Below are positions 45,781-54,299 of a stretch of 64,000 nucleotides of DNA, piece by piece; positions within the stretch are counted from its first letter, which is position 1, and every line of letters starts with the position of its first letter. Position numbers and translations under genes: made by a program. The notes beneath the pieces are model-generated. The model did no database searches and was not told where the DNA came from. It worked only from the letters and a program-made list of their open reading frames with translations. This stretch comes from Streptomyces sindenensis (GTDB lineage Bacteria > Actinomycetota > Actinomycetes > Streptomycetales > Streptomycetaceae). The stretch covers positions 248,001 to 312,000 of the forward strand of contig NZ_BMSG01000004.1 in assembly GCF_014649035.1 (NCBI RefSeq). Reading direction: 5' to 3'.

Positions 45781-46641
45781 TCAGCAGGCGCGGAACACAT
45801 GACCGGGCCGCCCGGCCGGGACGACGCCGAGATCCCGTCGCACCACGGAGACCTTCGCTCCCACGGACGAACACGCCTCTTCGAAGTCGTCCGCGGTGTA
45901 CTCGACGACGAAGACCCTGTCGTCGTACGCGGAGGCGTAGTCGGCGCACTCGTCGTAGCGGCCGCACTCCTCGGCGACGGCGAAGTCGAACCCGATCTCC
46001 TTGCCCTGCCCCAGCAGGTCCGTGGTGTTCTTCTGGCCGATCGCCAGGCCCGCCGCGTGCGCGCGGTCGGCCAGGAGCTTCGCGAACGCCGCGTTGTCCG
46101 CCCGGGTCAGCAGCCCCTCGGAGCGCTCGTAGGAGTCGAGGTTGTCCGGCTCCACCGCCTGGAAACCGGACTTCGCGCAGCCGTCGACCCAGTCGCCGAC
46201 GATCTTCGCCAGCCGGGCGCGTTTGCCCGGGGTCGAAGTGTCGAGCAGCGCCTCGTCCCAGTCCTCGTCCATCACCGGGTCGCCGTCGGCATCGCGCAGG
46301 AGCAGATCCGGATTGTCGTCCTCCCACCGGTCGAGGGCGTCGGGCTGGGCCTGGAAGGCGTTGACGTAGCAGACGTTGTAGAGGCCCTCGGCGGGCCGGG
46401 CGCCCCGGTCCCGGGAGACGGCTTCGACCCCGGCGGGCGGGGTGTACGCGCCGCCGATCTGGTAGTCGAAGGTCGCGTTCGCCGTGGGCGGCACGACCTC
46501 CGGCGCGCCCTTGTCCGGGGACTTCGTGGCGGCGGCGTGGGACAGGAACAGCCCCGCCCCCGCCGCGGCCGCGATCCCGCCGGCCAGCGCGGCGAGGACA
46601 CGTCGGCGGCGGAGCGGAGAGCGGACGGTGGGCTGGGGCAT
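45781..46641 (-). CDS. GH114 (endo-alpha-1,4-polygalactosaminidase-like) secreted protein
   Basis: 286 residues. The N-terminal RRRRVLAALAGGIAAAAGAGLFLSHAAA is a signal or anchor helix of possible Tat type. The catalytic-core features of GH114 are DYQIGGAYTPPAGVEAVSRDR, YNVCYVNAFQAQ, GFQAVEPDNLDS and GQKNTTDLLGQ. The enzyme would act on galactosamine-rich polysaccharide in the matrix. The last cysteine is at the C-terminus. It is separated from the O-methyltransferase start by about 40 bp and may be in one unit with it. Confidence 0.86.
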   Translation of the reverse strand: MPQPTVRSPLRRRRVLAALAGGIAAAAGAGLFLSHAAATKSPDKGAPEVVPPTANATFDYQIGGAYTPPAGVEAVSRDRGARPAEGLYNVCYVNAFQAQPDALDRWEDDNPDLLLRDADGDPVMDEDWDEALLDTSTPGKRARLAKIVGDWVDGCAKSGFQAVEPDNLDSYERSEGLLTRADNAAFAKLLADRAHAAGLAIGQKNTTDLLGQGKEIGFDFAVAEECGRYDECADYASAYDDRVFVVEYTADDFEEACSSVGAKVSVVRRDLGVVPAGRPGHVFRAC

Positions 46642-46683
46642 ACGTACTCCTGTGCATGGGCTTGCGGCCCCCGCGGCGGCCCG

Positions 46684-47754
46684 TCAGGCCGGCGAGGCCT
46701 CGATGATCTGGAAGATGTTCGGCGCGGGCAGCGGGGTCACGCCGCGCAGGACGAAGCCGCCCGCCGTGCACAGAGACGCGAAATCGGCCGCGGTCCGTTC
46801 CCGGCCCCCGACGTTGACCAGCATGTTGAGATCGGAGAGGTAGACGCCGCCCGGCGGGTCCGCCGGCACGGTGGCGGGCAGCACCGGTTCGACGATCAGC
46901 AGGGAGCCGTGGGCGGGGATGACGTCCCGGATGCGCCGCAGGATCGTCGCGCACCTCTCGTCGTCCCAGTCGTGGATGATGCTCTTCAGCAGATAGAGGT
47001 CGCCGCCGGCCGGGGCCGAGGCGAAGAAGTCGCCGGTCTCCAGGGCGACGCGGTCGGTCAGGCCCTCGTCGGCCAGCCGCCGCGGCGCCTGTGCGAGCCC
47101 CTCGGCCGTGTCGAACAGGACCCCCCGGAGCTTCGGGTGCTCCCGCAGGACCGAGGCGAGCAGGGTGCCGTCGCCGCCGCCGATGTCCACCACGGTGCTG
47201 AAGCGTCCGAAGCCGTAGTGGTGCGGCACGGTGGCGGCGGTCAGCCGCGTGCCCTGGCTCATCGCCTCGTTGAACGCGGCGGACAGCTCGGGGTGCTCCT
47301 TGAGATGGCCGAAGAAGTCGGTCCCGAACACCGTGTCGAACGTGGTCCGGCCCGTCCGCACGCTCTCGTCGAGCAGGTCCCAGCCCCGCAGCATGACCGG
47401 ATCGGTGAACATCCGGGCCATCGCGGCCATCGAACCGGCTGTGCCGGTGCGCAGGAAGTCGCCCGCCGCGGTGGTCCGGAAGACGCCCGGTTCCGTCTCG
47501 GACAGCAGTTGGAGACCGGCCAGGGCGCGCAGCAGGCGCAGCGTCGCCTGCGGATGGGTGCCGAGGGCTCCGGCGAGCGCGTCGGCGCTCAGGGCGCCCG
47601 GCCCGATCCGGTCGAAGACGTCGAACCGCACGGCCGCGCCCAGCGCCTGGGTGGCCATCTGGCCGAGCACGATCCGGGACAGCGCCCCGCGCGCCCGCCA
47701 GTCCAGCGGCGTGTCCTCGCTGTTGCGGGCCTCGCGATCCTGACCGTCCGTCAT
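46684..47754 (-). CDS. SAM-dependent O-methyltransferase (class II, plant-type)
   Basis: 356 residues from ATG 47754; GGAGG lies 8 nt upstream. The N-terminal dimerisation/winged-helix domain is followed by the SAM motif VVDIGGGDGTLLASVL (about 180-195) and the catalytic histidine in IHDWDDE. The fold is that of caffeic-acid/polyketide O-methyltransferases. The substrate is unknown. A DtxR-type iron-box candidate sits in the 5' leader (47776-47794), so expression may be repressed by iron. The LysR gene lies directly upstream on the same strand. Confidence 0.87.
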   Translation of the reverse strand: MTDGQDREARNSEDTPLDWRARGALSRIVLGQMATQALGAAVRFDVFDRIGPGALSADALAGALGTHPQATLRLLRALAGLQLLSETEPGVFRTTAAGDFLRTGTAGSMAAMARMFTDPVMLRGWDLLDESVRTGRTTFDTVFGTDFFGHLKEHPELSAAFNEAMSQGTRLTAATVPHHYGFGRFSTVVDIGGGDGTLLASVLREHPKLRGVLFDTAEGLAQAPRRLADEGLTDRVALETGDFFASAPAGGDLYLLKSIIHDWDDERCATILRRIRDVIPAHGSLLIVEPVLPATVPADPPGGVYLSDLNMLVNVGGRERTAADFASLCTAGGFVLRGVTPLPAPNIFQIIEASPA

Positions 47755-47775
47755 GTTCCGCACCTCCCCGGTGAG

Positions 47776-47794
47776 TTAGGTAAACCTAACCTGG
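47776..47794. promoter_or_regulatory. candidate iron box (DmdR/IdeR type)
   Basis: TTAGGTAAACCTAACCTGG matches the 19-bp iron-box pattern TWAGGTTAGSCTWACCTWA at 15 of 19 positions and contains a perfect TTAGGT/ACCTAA palindrome. It overlaps the end of the LysR gene and the leader of the O-methyltransferase gene. It may control the O-methyltransferase. Confidence 0.6.
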
Positions 47795-48727
47795 AAGGTG
47801 TCGAGGGGCAATCGGCCCTCCGCCCGTGAGGGTCTCGGCGGCCTGGGCCGCCACCGCCTCGGCCACGGTCGCCAGCGCCGGTGAGTCCAGCTTCCACTGC
47901 TGCCAGTGCAGAGGTACGTCCACGGTGTGGTCCGGGGTCAGCAGCACCACCCGGCCGTCGCGCAGCAACGGCCCCGCCTGGACGTCGGGCACCATGCCCC
48001 AGCCCATGCCCGCCGCCACGGCGCTCGCGAACCCCTCCGAGGTGGGCACCAGGTGGCGCCGGGCACTCGCCCGGGACCCGGGGGCGAGCCGGCGCACGAA
48101 GGCGTCCTGCAGATCGTCGCGCCGGTCGAAGCTGATCACCGGGGCGTCGCCGATCAGCTCGCGCACATCGCCGCCCGACCGCCGTCCCAGCCATCGGTCG
48201 GCGAAGGAGGGGCTGGCCACGGGCAGATACCGCATCCGGCCGAGCCGGCGCACCGAGCACCCCGTCACCGCCTCCGGCGACGAGGTCACCGCGGCCATCA
48301 CCAGTCCCTCCCGCAGCAGCGCCGCCGTATGGTCCTGGTCCTCCCGGTGCAGCTCGTAGGCGAGGTCCAGCTCCTGCGGTACGCGCCGCAGGGCGGGCAG
48401 GAACCAGGTGGCCAGTGAATCGGAGTTGACCGCGATCGACAGGGGCGTCGGCTCACCCGGCCCCGACATCCCGAGCGCCGTCCGCGCGTCGCGCTCCAGC
48501 CGGGCCAGCTGGCGGGCGAAGCGCACCACCACCTCGCCGGACTCGGTGGGCCGCACCGGCTTCGTACGCATCAGCAGCACCCGGCCCGTGCGCTGCTCCA
48601 GTGCCTTCACCCGCTGGCTGACCGCCGACGGGGTCAGCCGCAGCACGTTCGCCGCCGCGTCGAACGTGCCTTCGTCGACCACGGCCAGCAGAGTGCGCAC
48701 CTGGTCGAGGGGAAGCTCTGACATCAT
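47786..48727 (-). CDS. lysG: LysR-family regulator of lysine/arginine export (LysG/ArgP-type)
   Basis: 313 residues from ATG 48727; ATG 48724 is an alternative. The N-terminal winged helix (LDQVRTLLAVVDEGTFDAAANVLRLTPSAVSQRVKALEQRTG) matches LysG/ArgP closely. The C-terminal effector domain carries VDVPLHWQQWKLDSPALA, as in the group. It is divergent from the LysE-family exporter gene, 67 bp away, and should activate it when basic amino acids accumulate. The stop overlaps the iron-box candidate. Confidence 0.92.
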   Translation of the reverse strand: MMSELPLDQVRTLLAVVDEGTFDAAANVLRLTPSAVSQRVKALEQRTGRVLLMRTKPVRPTESGEVVVRFARQLARLERDARTALGMSGPGEPTPLSIAVNSDSLATWFLPALRRVPQELDLAYELHREDQDHTAALLREGLVMAAVTSSPEAVTGCSVRRLGRMRYLPVASPSFADRWLGRRSGGDVRELIGDAPVISFDRRDDLQDAFVRRLAPGSRASARRHLVPTSEGFASAVAAGMGWGMVPDVQAGPLLRDGRVVLLTPDHTVDVPLHWQQWKLDSPALATVAEAVAAQAAETLTGGGPIAPRHLPG

Positions 48728-48794
48728 GAACACTAATGATACGTAAGAATCTTTAGCTGGACGTCACGTTGCCGTGCTCCGTAGCGTCGGCCGC

Positions 48795-49406
48795 ATGACG
48801 AACGCCCTGACCGCCGCGGCCGCCGGATTCGGTACCGGCCTCTCCCTCATCGTCGCCATCGGCGCCCAGAACGCCCTGGTGCTGCGCCAGGGCGTCCGCC
48901 GGGACGGCGTGCTCGCGGTGGTCGGCATCTGCGCCCTGTCCGACGCCGTGCTCATCACCCTGGGGGTCGCCGGGGTCGGCGCGGTCGTCGTCGCCTGGCC
49001 CTCGGCGCTGACCGTCGTCGGCCTGCTCGGCGGCCTGTTCCTGATCGGTTACGGGCTGCTCGCCGCCCGCCGCGTACTGCGCCCGTCCGCCCTGCACGCG
49101 GCGGACGCCCCGGCCGCGTCGCGCCGGGGCGTCGTGCTGACCTGCCTGGCGATGACGTGGCTCAACCCGCACGTGTACCTCGACACCGTGTTCCTGCTCG
49201 GATCCGTCGCCGCCGACCAGGGGCCCCTGCGCTGGACCTTCGGCATCGGCGCGATCCTCGCCAGCCTGTGCTGGTTCGTGACGCTCGGGTTCGGCGCCCG
49301 GCTGCTGAGCGGGGTCCTCGCGCGGCCCTCCGCGTGGCGGGTGCTGGACGGCCTGGTCGCCGTGATGATGATCGGCCTCGGTACGAAACTGGCGCTGGGC
49401 GCCTGA
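48795..49406 (+). CDS. lysE: LysE/ArgO family basic amino acid exporter
   Basis: 203 residues with about six membrane helices. The conserved GAQNALVLRQGVRRDGV and MTWLNPHVYLDTVFLLGS are the LysE signatures. It exports lysine or arginine when in excess. It is controlled by the divergent LysR gene. ATG 48795 has no clear ribosome site; translation may be from a short leader. Confidence 0.94.
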   Translation: MTNALTAAAAGFGTGLSLIVAIGAQNALVLRQGVRRDGVLAVVGICALSDAVLITLGVAGVGAVVVAWPSALTVVGLLGGLFLIGYGLLAARRVLRPSALHAADAPAASRRGVVLTCLAMTWLNPHVYLDTVFLLGSVAADQGPLRWTFGIGAILASLCWFVTLGFGARLLSGVLARPSAWRVLDGLVAVMMIGLGTKLALGA

Positions 49407-49408
49407 AC

Positions 49409-49446
49409 GCCCGGCTCCTCTTCCTTGCGGGGACGAGGAGCCGGGC
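49409..49446. terminator. bidirectional terminator
   Basis: GCCCGGCTCCTC pairs with GAGGAGCCGGGC (12 bp, perfect) around a 14-nt loop. It lies between the convergent LysE and oxidoreductase genes. Confidence 0.8.
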
Positions 49447-49456
49447 GCCCCGCGGG

Positions 49457-50407
49457 CTACGACACCACGAGGACGAGCTTGCCGGTGGTGCGCTCCGTCT
49501 CGCCCAGCGCGTGCGCCTTGGCGGCCTCGGCCAGCGGGAAGGCCGCCTCGACATGGGCGCGCAGCTCACCGGCCCGGACCAGGTCGGCGATGGCCGTCAT
49601 ACCCGCGTGATCGGCCTCGACCAGCAGGTTCTCCACCCGGATCTGCCGTGCGGCGGCCTTCGCCGCCTCGGCCGGACCGCCGCCCGGCAGCAGCGACACG
49701 AGTGTGCCTCCCGGGCGCAGTACGTCGAGCGAGCGTGCCCGCGTGTCGCCCGAAAGCGGGTCGAGCACCATGTCGACATCGCTCACCGCGTCCCCGAAGT
49801 CCACCGTGCGGTAGTCGATGACCTCGTCCGCCCCGAGCCCGCGCACGACATCGTGCTTGGCGGCGCTCGCCGTGCCGATGACGTACGCACCCAGCGACTT
49901 GGCGATCTGCACGGCGAGATGGCCGACCCCGCCCGCGGCGGCGTGGATCAGCACCCGCTGCCCGGGCCGGACGTCCGCCGTGTCGACGAGCGCCTGGCGG
50001 GCGGTGAGCGCGGCGAGCGGGAGGGCGCCCGCCTGCACGTGGTCGATGTTCTCGGGCTTGTGGGCGAAGGCGCGGGCCGGGCCGACCGTGAACTCGGCGT
50101 GGGAGCCGACCCCGTACGGGTAGGGCAGCATGCCGAACACCTCGTCGCCCGGCTTGAAGAGGGTCACCCCGAAGCCCACCGACTCCACGACCCCCGACAC
50201 GTCCCAGCCCAGGACGAGCGGCAGCCGGTCCAGGAACAGCGCCTGACCCCGGTGCTTCCAGTCCGTGGGGTTCACTCCGGCCGCCCGTACGGCGACCACG
50301 ATCTGACTCGGTCCCGCGACCGGCCGGGGAAGCCGGACCTCCTCCAGTACCTCGGGACCTCCGTAGACGTTCTGGCTGATGGCGCGCATGCTCTCGTTCT
50401 TCGTCAT
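49457..50407 (-). CDS. NADP-dependent quinone/zinc-type oxidoreductase (MDR family)
   Basis: 316 residues from ATG 50407 (MTKNESMRAIS); AGGAG lies about 13 nt upstream. The N-terminal GroES-like domain (YGGPEVLEEVRLPRP, AGVNPTDWKHRGQ) is followed by the Rossmann motif HAAAGGVGHLAVQIAKSLGAYVIGT. The zinc ligands of alcohol dehydrogenases are absent, so it is a quinone-reductase-like enzyme using NADPH. It is divergent from the GlxA-type regulator gene and probably under its control. Confidence 0.91.
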   Translation of the reverse strand: MTKNESMRAISQNVYGGPEVLEEVRLPRPVAGPSQIVVAVRAAGVNPTDWKHRGQALFLDRLPLVLGWDVSGVVESVGFGVTLFKPGDEVFGMLPYPYGVGSHAEFTVGPARAFAHKPENIDHVQAGALPLAALTARQALVDTADVRPGQRVLIHAAAGGVGHLAVQIAKSLGAYVIGTASAAKHDVVRGLGADEVIDYRTVDFGDAVSDVDMVLDPLSGDTRARSLDVLRPGGTLVSLLPGGGPAEAAKAAARQIRVENLLVEADHAGMTAIADLVRAGELRAHVEAAFPLAEAAKAHALGETERTTGKLVLVVS

Positions 50408-50476
50408 GCGTCCAGCCTCACTCCTGTCCACCCGGCGTACCATGGCATGATTGCCAACTTTCGACAGGATCGTGCC

Positions 50477-51442
50477 ATGGAAAACGTGCATCGCGTCGCC
50501 GTACTCGCCCTCGACGGGGTGTATCCGTTCGAGCTCGGCATCCCGAACCGGGTCCTCGGCGCGGCCGACGGCCGCTACTCCGTCGTGACCTGCACGGTGG
50601 ACGGCCGGCCCGTGCGCACCAACGCCGATTTCTCGATCACCGTCGAACACGGCCCCGAGGTGCTGGCGACGGCGGACACCTTGGTCATCCCGCCCTTCGA
50701 CACCTCTCGCCTCACCCGCGAGGCGCCCGCGGACGCCGTCGCGGTGCTCGCGGCCGTGCGTCCCGGCACCCGCATCGTGTCGATCTGCACCGGCGCCTTC
50801 CTCCTCGCCTCGGCCGGACTGCTGGACGGCCGGCGGGCCACCACCCACTGGGCGCTCGCGGAGCTCTTCCGCACCTGGTACCCCGAGGTGCGGCTCGACC
50901 CGGACGTCCTCTTCGTCGACGACGGGGACGTCCTGACCTCGGCCGGGGCCGCCTCCGGCGTCGACGTCTGCCTGCACCTCGTCCGCGCGGACCACGGCAG
51001 CGAGATCGCCAACCGGGTGGCCCGGCTCTGCGTCGTACCGCCCTGGCGCGACGGGGGACAGGCCCAGTACATCGAGCAGCCGGTGCCCGCTCCGGCGGCG
51101 AACGACACCGCCGCGACCCGCGACTGGGCGCTGCGGAACCTCCAAGGGCCGCTGAGCCTGGCGAGCCTCGCCGAGCACGCCCGGATGAGCCGGCGCACCT
51201 TCGTCCGCCGCTTCAACGAGGAGGTCGGCATGAGCCCGGGCCGATGGATCGTCCAGCAGCGGGTCGACCGGGCCCGGCACCTCCTGGAGTCCACGGACCT
51301 GGCGGTGGACGAGATCGCGGGCCGGGTCGGGTTCGCCACCGGCGCGTCGCTGCGCCAGCATCTGTACGCCGCCATCGGCGTCACCCCACTGGCCTATCGG
51401 CGTACGTTCCGCGGTGCGGTCCTCGCGGCCGGGCAGCCGTAG
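50477..51442 (+). CDS. GlxA-type AraC-family regulator with DJ-1/PfpI domain
   Basis: 321 residues. The N-terminal DJ-1/PfpI-like domain (VAVLALDGVYPFELGIP, ICTGAFLLASAGLLDGR with Cys, TTHWALAELFR) is followed by two AraC helix-turn-helix units (about 225-315; LASLAEHARMSRRTFVRRFNEEVG and VDEIAGRVGFATGASLRQHL). The effector is unknown. The divergent oxidoreductase is its probable target, as the two starts are 69 bp apart. Confidence 0.92.
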   Translation: MENVHRVAVLALDGVYPFELGIPNRVLGAADGRYSVVTCTVDGRPVRTNADFSITVEHGPEVLATADTLVIPPFDTSRLTREAPADAVAVLAAVRPGTRIVSICTGAFLLASAGLLDGRRATTHWALAELFRTWYPEVRLDPDVLFVDDGDVLTSAGAASGVDVCLHLVRADHGSEIANRVARLCVVPPWRDGGQAQYIEQPVPAPAANDTAATRDWALRNLQGPLSLASLAEHARMSRRTFVRRFNEEVGMSPGRWIVQQRVDRARHLLESTDLAVDEIAGRVGFATGASLRQHLYAAIGVTPLAYRRTFRGAVLAAGQP

Positions 51443-51481
51443 ACGGGGGAGAGGGCCGGCGCGGGCCCCGGACCCGCCGGT

Positions 51482-52120
51482 TCAGCCCTCGGGGGCCAGG
51501 AGACCGAGGCGTTCGGCGCGCGCGGGCGTCAGATCGAGGGCGGTGAGGATCGAGGGTGCGGCGATGCTGGGGAGTATGTGCTGCTGGAGCGTGATGTGGC
51601 GGCGCTGCAGGTCCTGGTAGTTGGTGAGAGTCTGGGATACGGCCTGGGTGCCCGTGAAGGCGGCCACGTACAGGTCGGCCGTCTCGGTGGGGTTGACGTG
51701 GGGGAGCAGCTCACCGTTGTGTTTGGCCTGCGCGAGGAGGTGATGGGTGGCTTCCTGCCAGCGGAGGAACGGGCCGCTGCGGTCGAGGCCCTGGGCCTGC
51801 TGGTCCATGGAGAGGCGCACGCCCGCCCGGGCGAGGAGACTGGTCTGCAGGCGGTGGCTGAACAGCATCCCCAGATCGATGAGTTCCTGGAGCTTGAGGG
51901 ACTGCTCCGGAACGGTCTGCGGCGGCTCCTGGGCATCGAGAACACCGAGCGCGAGATCTTCCTTGGACGGAAAATGAAAGTAGAGAGCGCCTTTCGTCAC
52001 GTCGGCGCTTTTGAGTATTTCGGTGATCGTCGCGGCTTGATAACCGTATTTCTCGAAAGCCTGCGCCGCTGCCATCAGGATTGCCTGGCGGGTGCGGATC
52101 GCCCGGTCCTGCCTGGCCAT
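51482..52120 (-). CDS. scbR: gamma-butyrolactone receptor, TetR family (ScbR/ArpA type)
   Basis: 212 residues from ATG 52120, preceded by GAAGGAGA. The N-terminal helix-turn-helix is AFEKYGYQAATITEILKSADVTKGALYFHFPSKEDLA; the wording is that of ScbR/BarA receptors. The C-terminal domain (GVRLSMDQQAQGLDR) would bind a gamma-butyrolactone, which releases DNA. It is divergent from the synthase gene across 160 bp holding an autoregulatory-type site. It would repress itself and/or the synthase and later antibiotic genes. Confidence 0.93.
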   Translation of the reverse strand: MARQDRAIRTRQAILMAAAQAFEKYGYQAATITEILKSADVTKGALYFHFPSKEDLALGVLDAQEPPQTVPEQSLKLQELIDLGMLFSHRLQTSLLARAGVRLSMDQQAQGLDRSGPFLRWQEATHHLLAQAKHNGELLPHVNPTETADLYVAAFTGTQAVSQTLTNYQDLQRRHITLQQHILPSIAAPSILTALDLTPARAERLGLLAPEG

Positions 52121-52197
52121 CCTGTCTCCTTCACTGGGCCGGACGGCCCGGGAAACGGCCGGGACGGTGTGGGGAGGGGCGGCCCTGCCGGGGATAG

Positions 52198-52224
52198 AAA
52201 AAAAACCGCTGAGTCTGTATCTTA
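52198..52224. promoter_or_regulatory. autoregulatory element (ARE) candidate between scbR and scbA homologues
   Basis: An A-rich run followed by CCGCTGAGTCTGTATCTTA resembles the ScbR-bound sites I know from the scbR/scbA intergenic region. It lies 57 bp before the synthase ATG. Not verified by alignment. Confidence 0.6.
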
Positions 52225-52280
52225 TCAGCGCACGTGCATCGCAGGAACGGCTCGCCATCACATGACCCCTGGGGGGAGTT

Positions 52281-53243
52281 ATGCCCGAAGCAGCAGCCCT
52301 GATCGACTCGGTGCCGGCAATGGATTCGGAGGCCGACATGGTGCATCCCGTGGGGATCGACATGGTGCACCGGACCAGGCCGGAGGACGCGTTTCCCCGC
52401 AACTGGGTCCGTCTCGCGCACGATCGGTTCTCGGTGGCGGCGGTCCTGCCGCACGATCACCCGTTCTTCGCCCCGGTCGGCGGCGACCGGCACGATCCGC
52501 TGCTGGTCGCCGAAGCGATGCGGCAGGCGGCCATGCTCGCCTTCCACGCCGGGTACGGCGTTCCGCTCGGCTACCACTTCCTGATGGCGGACCTGGACTA
52601 CGTGTGCCACCAGGACCACTTGGGCGTCGGCGGAGTCCCCACGGAGATAGACGTGGAGGTGTTCTGCTCCGACCTGAAGTGGCGGAGCGGACTGCCCGTG
52701 CAGGGGCGCGTGGGCTGGGCGGTGCACCGGGGCGGCGAACTGGCGGCCACGGGGATGGGCGCGACCCGTTTCACCAGCCCCAAGGTGTACCGGCGGATGC
52801 GCGGCGACGCCCCCGCCGAGGGGATATCGATACCCGAGGCGGCACCGGTCGCCGCCGCCCGTGCGGGCCGGAGCAGGACCGAGGACGTGGTGCTCTCGGA
52901 CACCGGCCGTGAAGGCGTCTGGGAGCTGCGCGTGGACACGCGGCACCCGACGCTGTTCCAGCGCCCCAACGACCATGTCCCGGGCATGCTGCTGCTGGAG
53001 GCGGCCCGTCAGGCGGCCTGCCTCGCGGCGGGACCCGGCGGCATCGTCCCGGCGGAGGCGAGCACCCGGTTCCACCAGTACGCCGAGTTCGGCAGCCCGT
53101 GCTGGATCAGCGCGGCGGTCCTGCCGGAAGAGGCCGACGACACCGTGACGGTCCGGGTGACAGGGCATCAGGACGGCGAGCCGGTCTTCTCCACACTCCT
53201 CTCCGGCCCCCGGGCCGACGGCCGAGAGGTCCTCTCCCAGTGA
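52281..53243 (+). CDS. scbA: gamma-butyrolactone biosynthesis protein (ScbA/AfsA type)
   Basis: 320 residues with two hotdog-like repeats of the AfsA family. Repeat one contains HDPLLVAEAMRQAAMLAFHAGY and repeat two HVPGMLLLEAARQAACLAAGPGG, the paired helix segments typical of the family. It joins a beta-ketoacyl group to dihydroxyacetone phosphate, the first step of A-factor-type signals. It is divergent from the ScbR-type receptor and overlaps an NmrA-type reductase gene, which makes a three-gene signal unit. GGGGGGAG lies upstream of ATG 52281. Confidence 0.92.
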   Translation: MPEAAALIDSVPAMDSEADMVHPVGIDMVHRTRPEDAFPRNWVRLAHDRFSVAAVLPHDHPFFAPVGGDRHDPLLVAEAMRQAAMLAFHAGYGVPLGYHFLMADLDYVCHQDHLGVGGVPTEIDVEVFCSDLKWRSGLPVQGRVGWAVHRGGELAATGMGATRFTSPKVYRRMRGDAPAEGISIPEAAPVAAARAGRSRTEDVVLSDTGREGVWELRVDTRHPTLFQRPNDHVPGMLLLEAARQAACLAAGPGGIVPAEASTRFHQYAEFGSPCWISAAVLPEEADDTVTVRVTGHQDGEPVFSTLLSGPRADGREVLSQ

Positions 53244-54088
53244 TTCTCGTGACGGGTGCGACCGGAGCGGTGGGCCGCGAGGCCGCCGCACTGCTGGCGG
53301 CCGCCGGTCCCGTACGGATTCTCGCCCGCCGCCCGGAGCGTGTGACGGTACGCGGCGCCGGGGTCGAGATCGTCGAGGGGGCGTACGGGGACCGCCCCGC
53401 CCTCGACCGGGCCCTGCGAGGCGTCGACTCGCTGTTCCTGGTGACGAACAGCCCCACGGAGCCCGACGACGAGCGGGTCGCCGGGGCGGCCTTCGCGGCG
53501 GGCGTCCGCCACCTGGTCAAGCTCTCCATGATGGCGGTGGAGGAACCGGGCGCCGACGACTTCATCACCCGGCGTCAGCGGGAGAACGAAGAGGCGATCA
53601 GGGAATCCGGCGTCGCCTGGACGTTCGTCCGCCCCAGGACGTTCATGTCCAACACGCTGTCCTGGGCGCCCGGTATCCGCTCGGCGGGAGTGGTGCGCGC
53701 CCTGTACGGCGACGCCCCCGTCGCGTGCGTCGACCCCCGTGACGTGGCCGCGGTGGCCGTCGCCGTACTCACCGGCACGGGCCACGAGGGCAGGGCGTAC
53801 GCCGTCTCGGGGCCGGAGGCGATCACCGCGCGGGAACAGACGGCAGAGCTCTCCCGGGTGCTGGGGCGGCCGCTGCGCTTCGAGGAGCTGGGTCTGGACG
53901 CCGCACGCGCGGCCCTGCTGGCGAAGTACCCGCGGCCCGTCGCGGAGGCCTTCCTGGAGAGCGCCGAGCGACAGCTGGCGGGTGCGAAGGCGGCCGTGGT
54001 GCCCACGGTCCAGGAGCTGACGGGACACCGGGCCAGGCCGTACCGCACCTGGTCGGCCGACCACGCGGACGCGTTCGCAGCCGGTTAG
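53240..54088 (+). CDS. NmrA-type NAD(P)-binding reductase (candidate butenolide phosphate reductase)
   Basis: 282 residues from GTG 53240, overlapping the synthase stop by 4 bp (GTGA). The Rossmann motif VTGATGAVGREAAALLA opens the protein, and the middle section (VRHLVKLSMMAVEEPGADDF) is NmrA-like. In S. griseus a reductase gene, bprA, follows afsA and reduces the butenolide phosphate; the position here fits that role. The enzyme family is also shared with NmrA-like redox sensors. Confidence 0.82.
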   Translation: MILVTGATGAVGREAAALLAAAGPVRILARRPERVTVRGAGVEIVEGAYGDRPALDRALRGVDSLFLVTNSPTEPDDERVAGAAFAAGVRHLVKLSMMAVEEPGADDFITRRQRENEEAIRESGVAWTFVRPRTFMSNTLSWAPGIRSAGVVRALYGDAPVACVDPRDVAAVAVAVLTGTGHEGRAYAVSGPEAITAREQTAELSRVLGRPLRFEELGLDAARAALLAKYPRPVAEAFLESAERQLAGAKAAVVPTVQELTGHRARPYRTWSADHADAFAAG

Positions 54089-54272
54089 GGCGGCTGCCCG
54101 CCTGGGCGGAAGCACGCCGACCGCCCACCTGCCCACCTGCCCAACGGCCCACGGAATGGGCCGGCCCCGTGCGTTCCTCTTTCCCGGTCCTTTTCCGGTG
54201 GCTCGCGTGCCCGGACACGGCCGGAAAGCGGGCCCGGGCGCTTCTGACGTGATCTCCCGTTCCCTGGAAATG

Positions 54273-54290
54273 AAACCGGTAAGTTGGTTT
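54273..54290. promoter_or_regulatory. ARE-like inverted repeat before second ScbR-like gene
   Basis: AAACC-GGTAAGTT-GGTTT is an inverted repeat of 5-8-5 that resembles butyrolactone-receptor operators. It lies 10 bp before ATG 54300 and would block transcription or initiation of that gene. Confidence 0.6.
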
Positions 54291-54299
54291 GATAACTCC

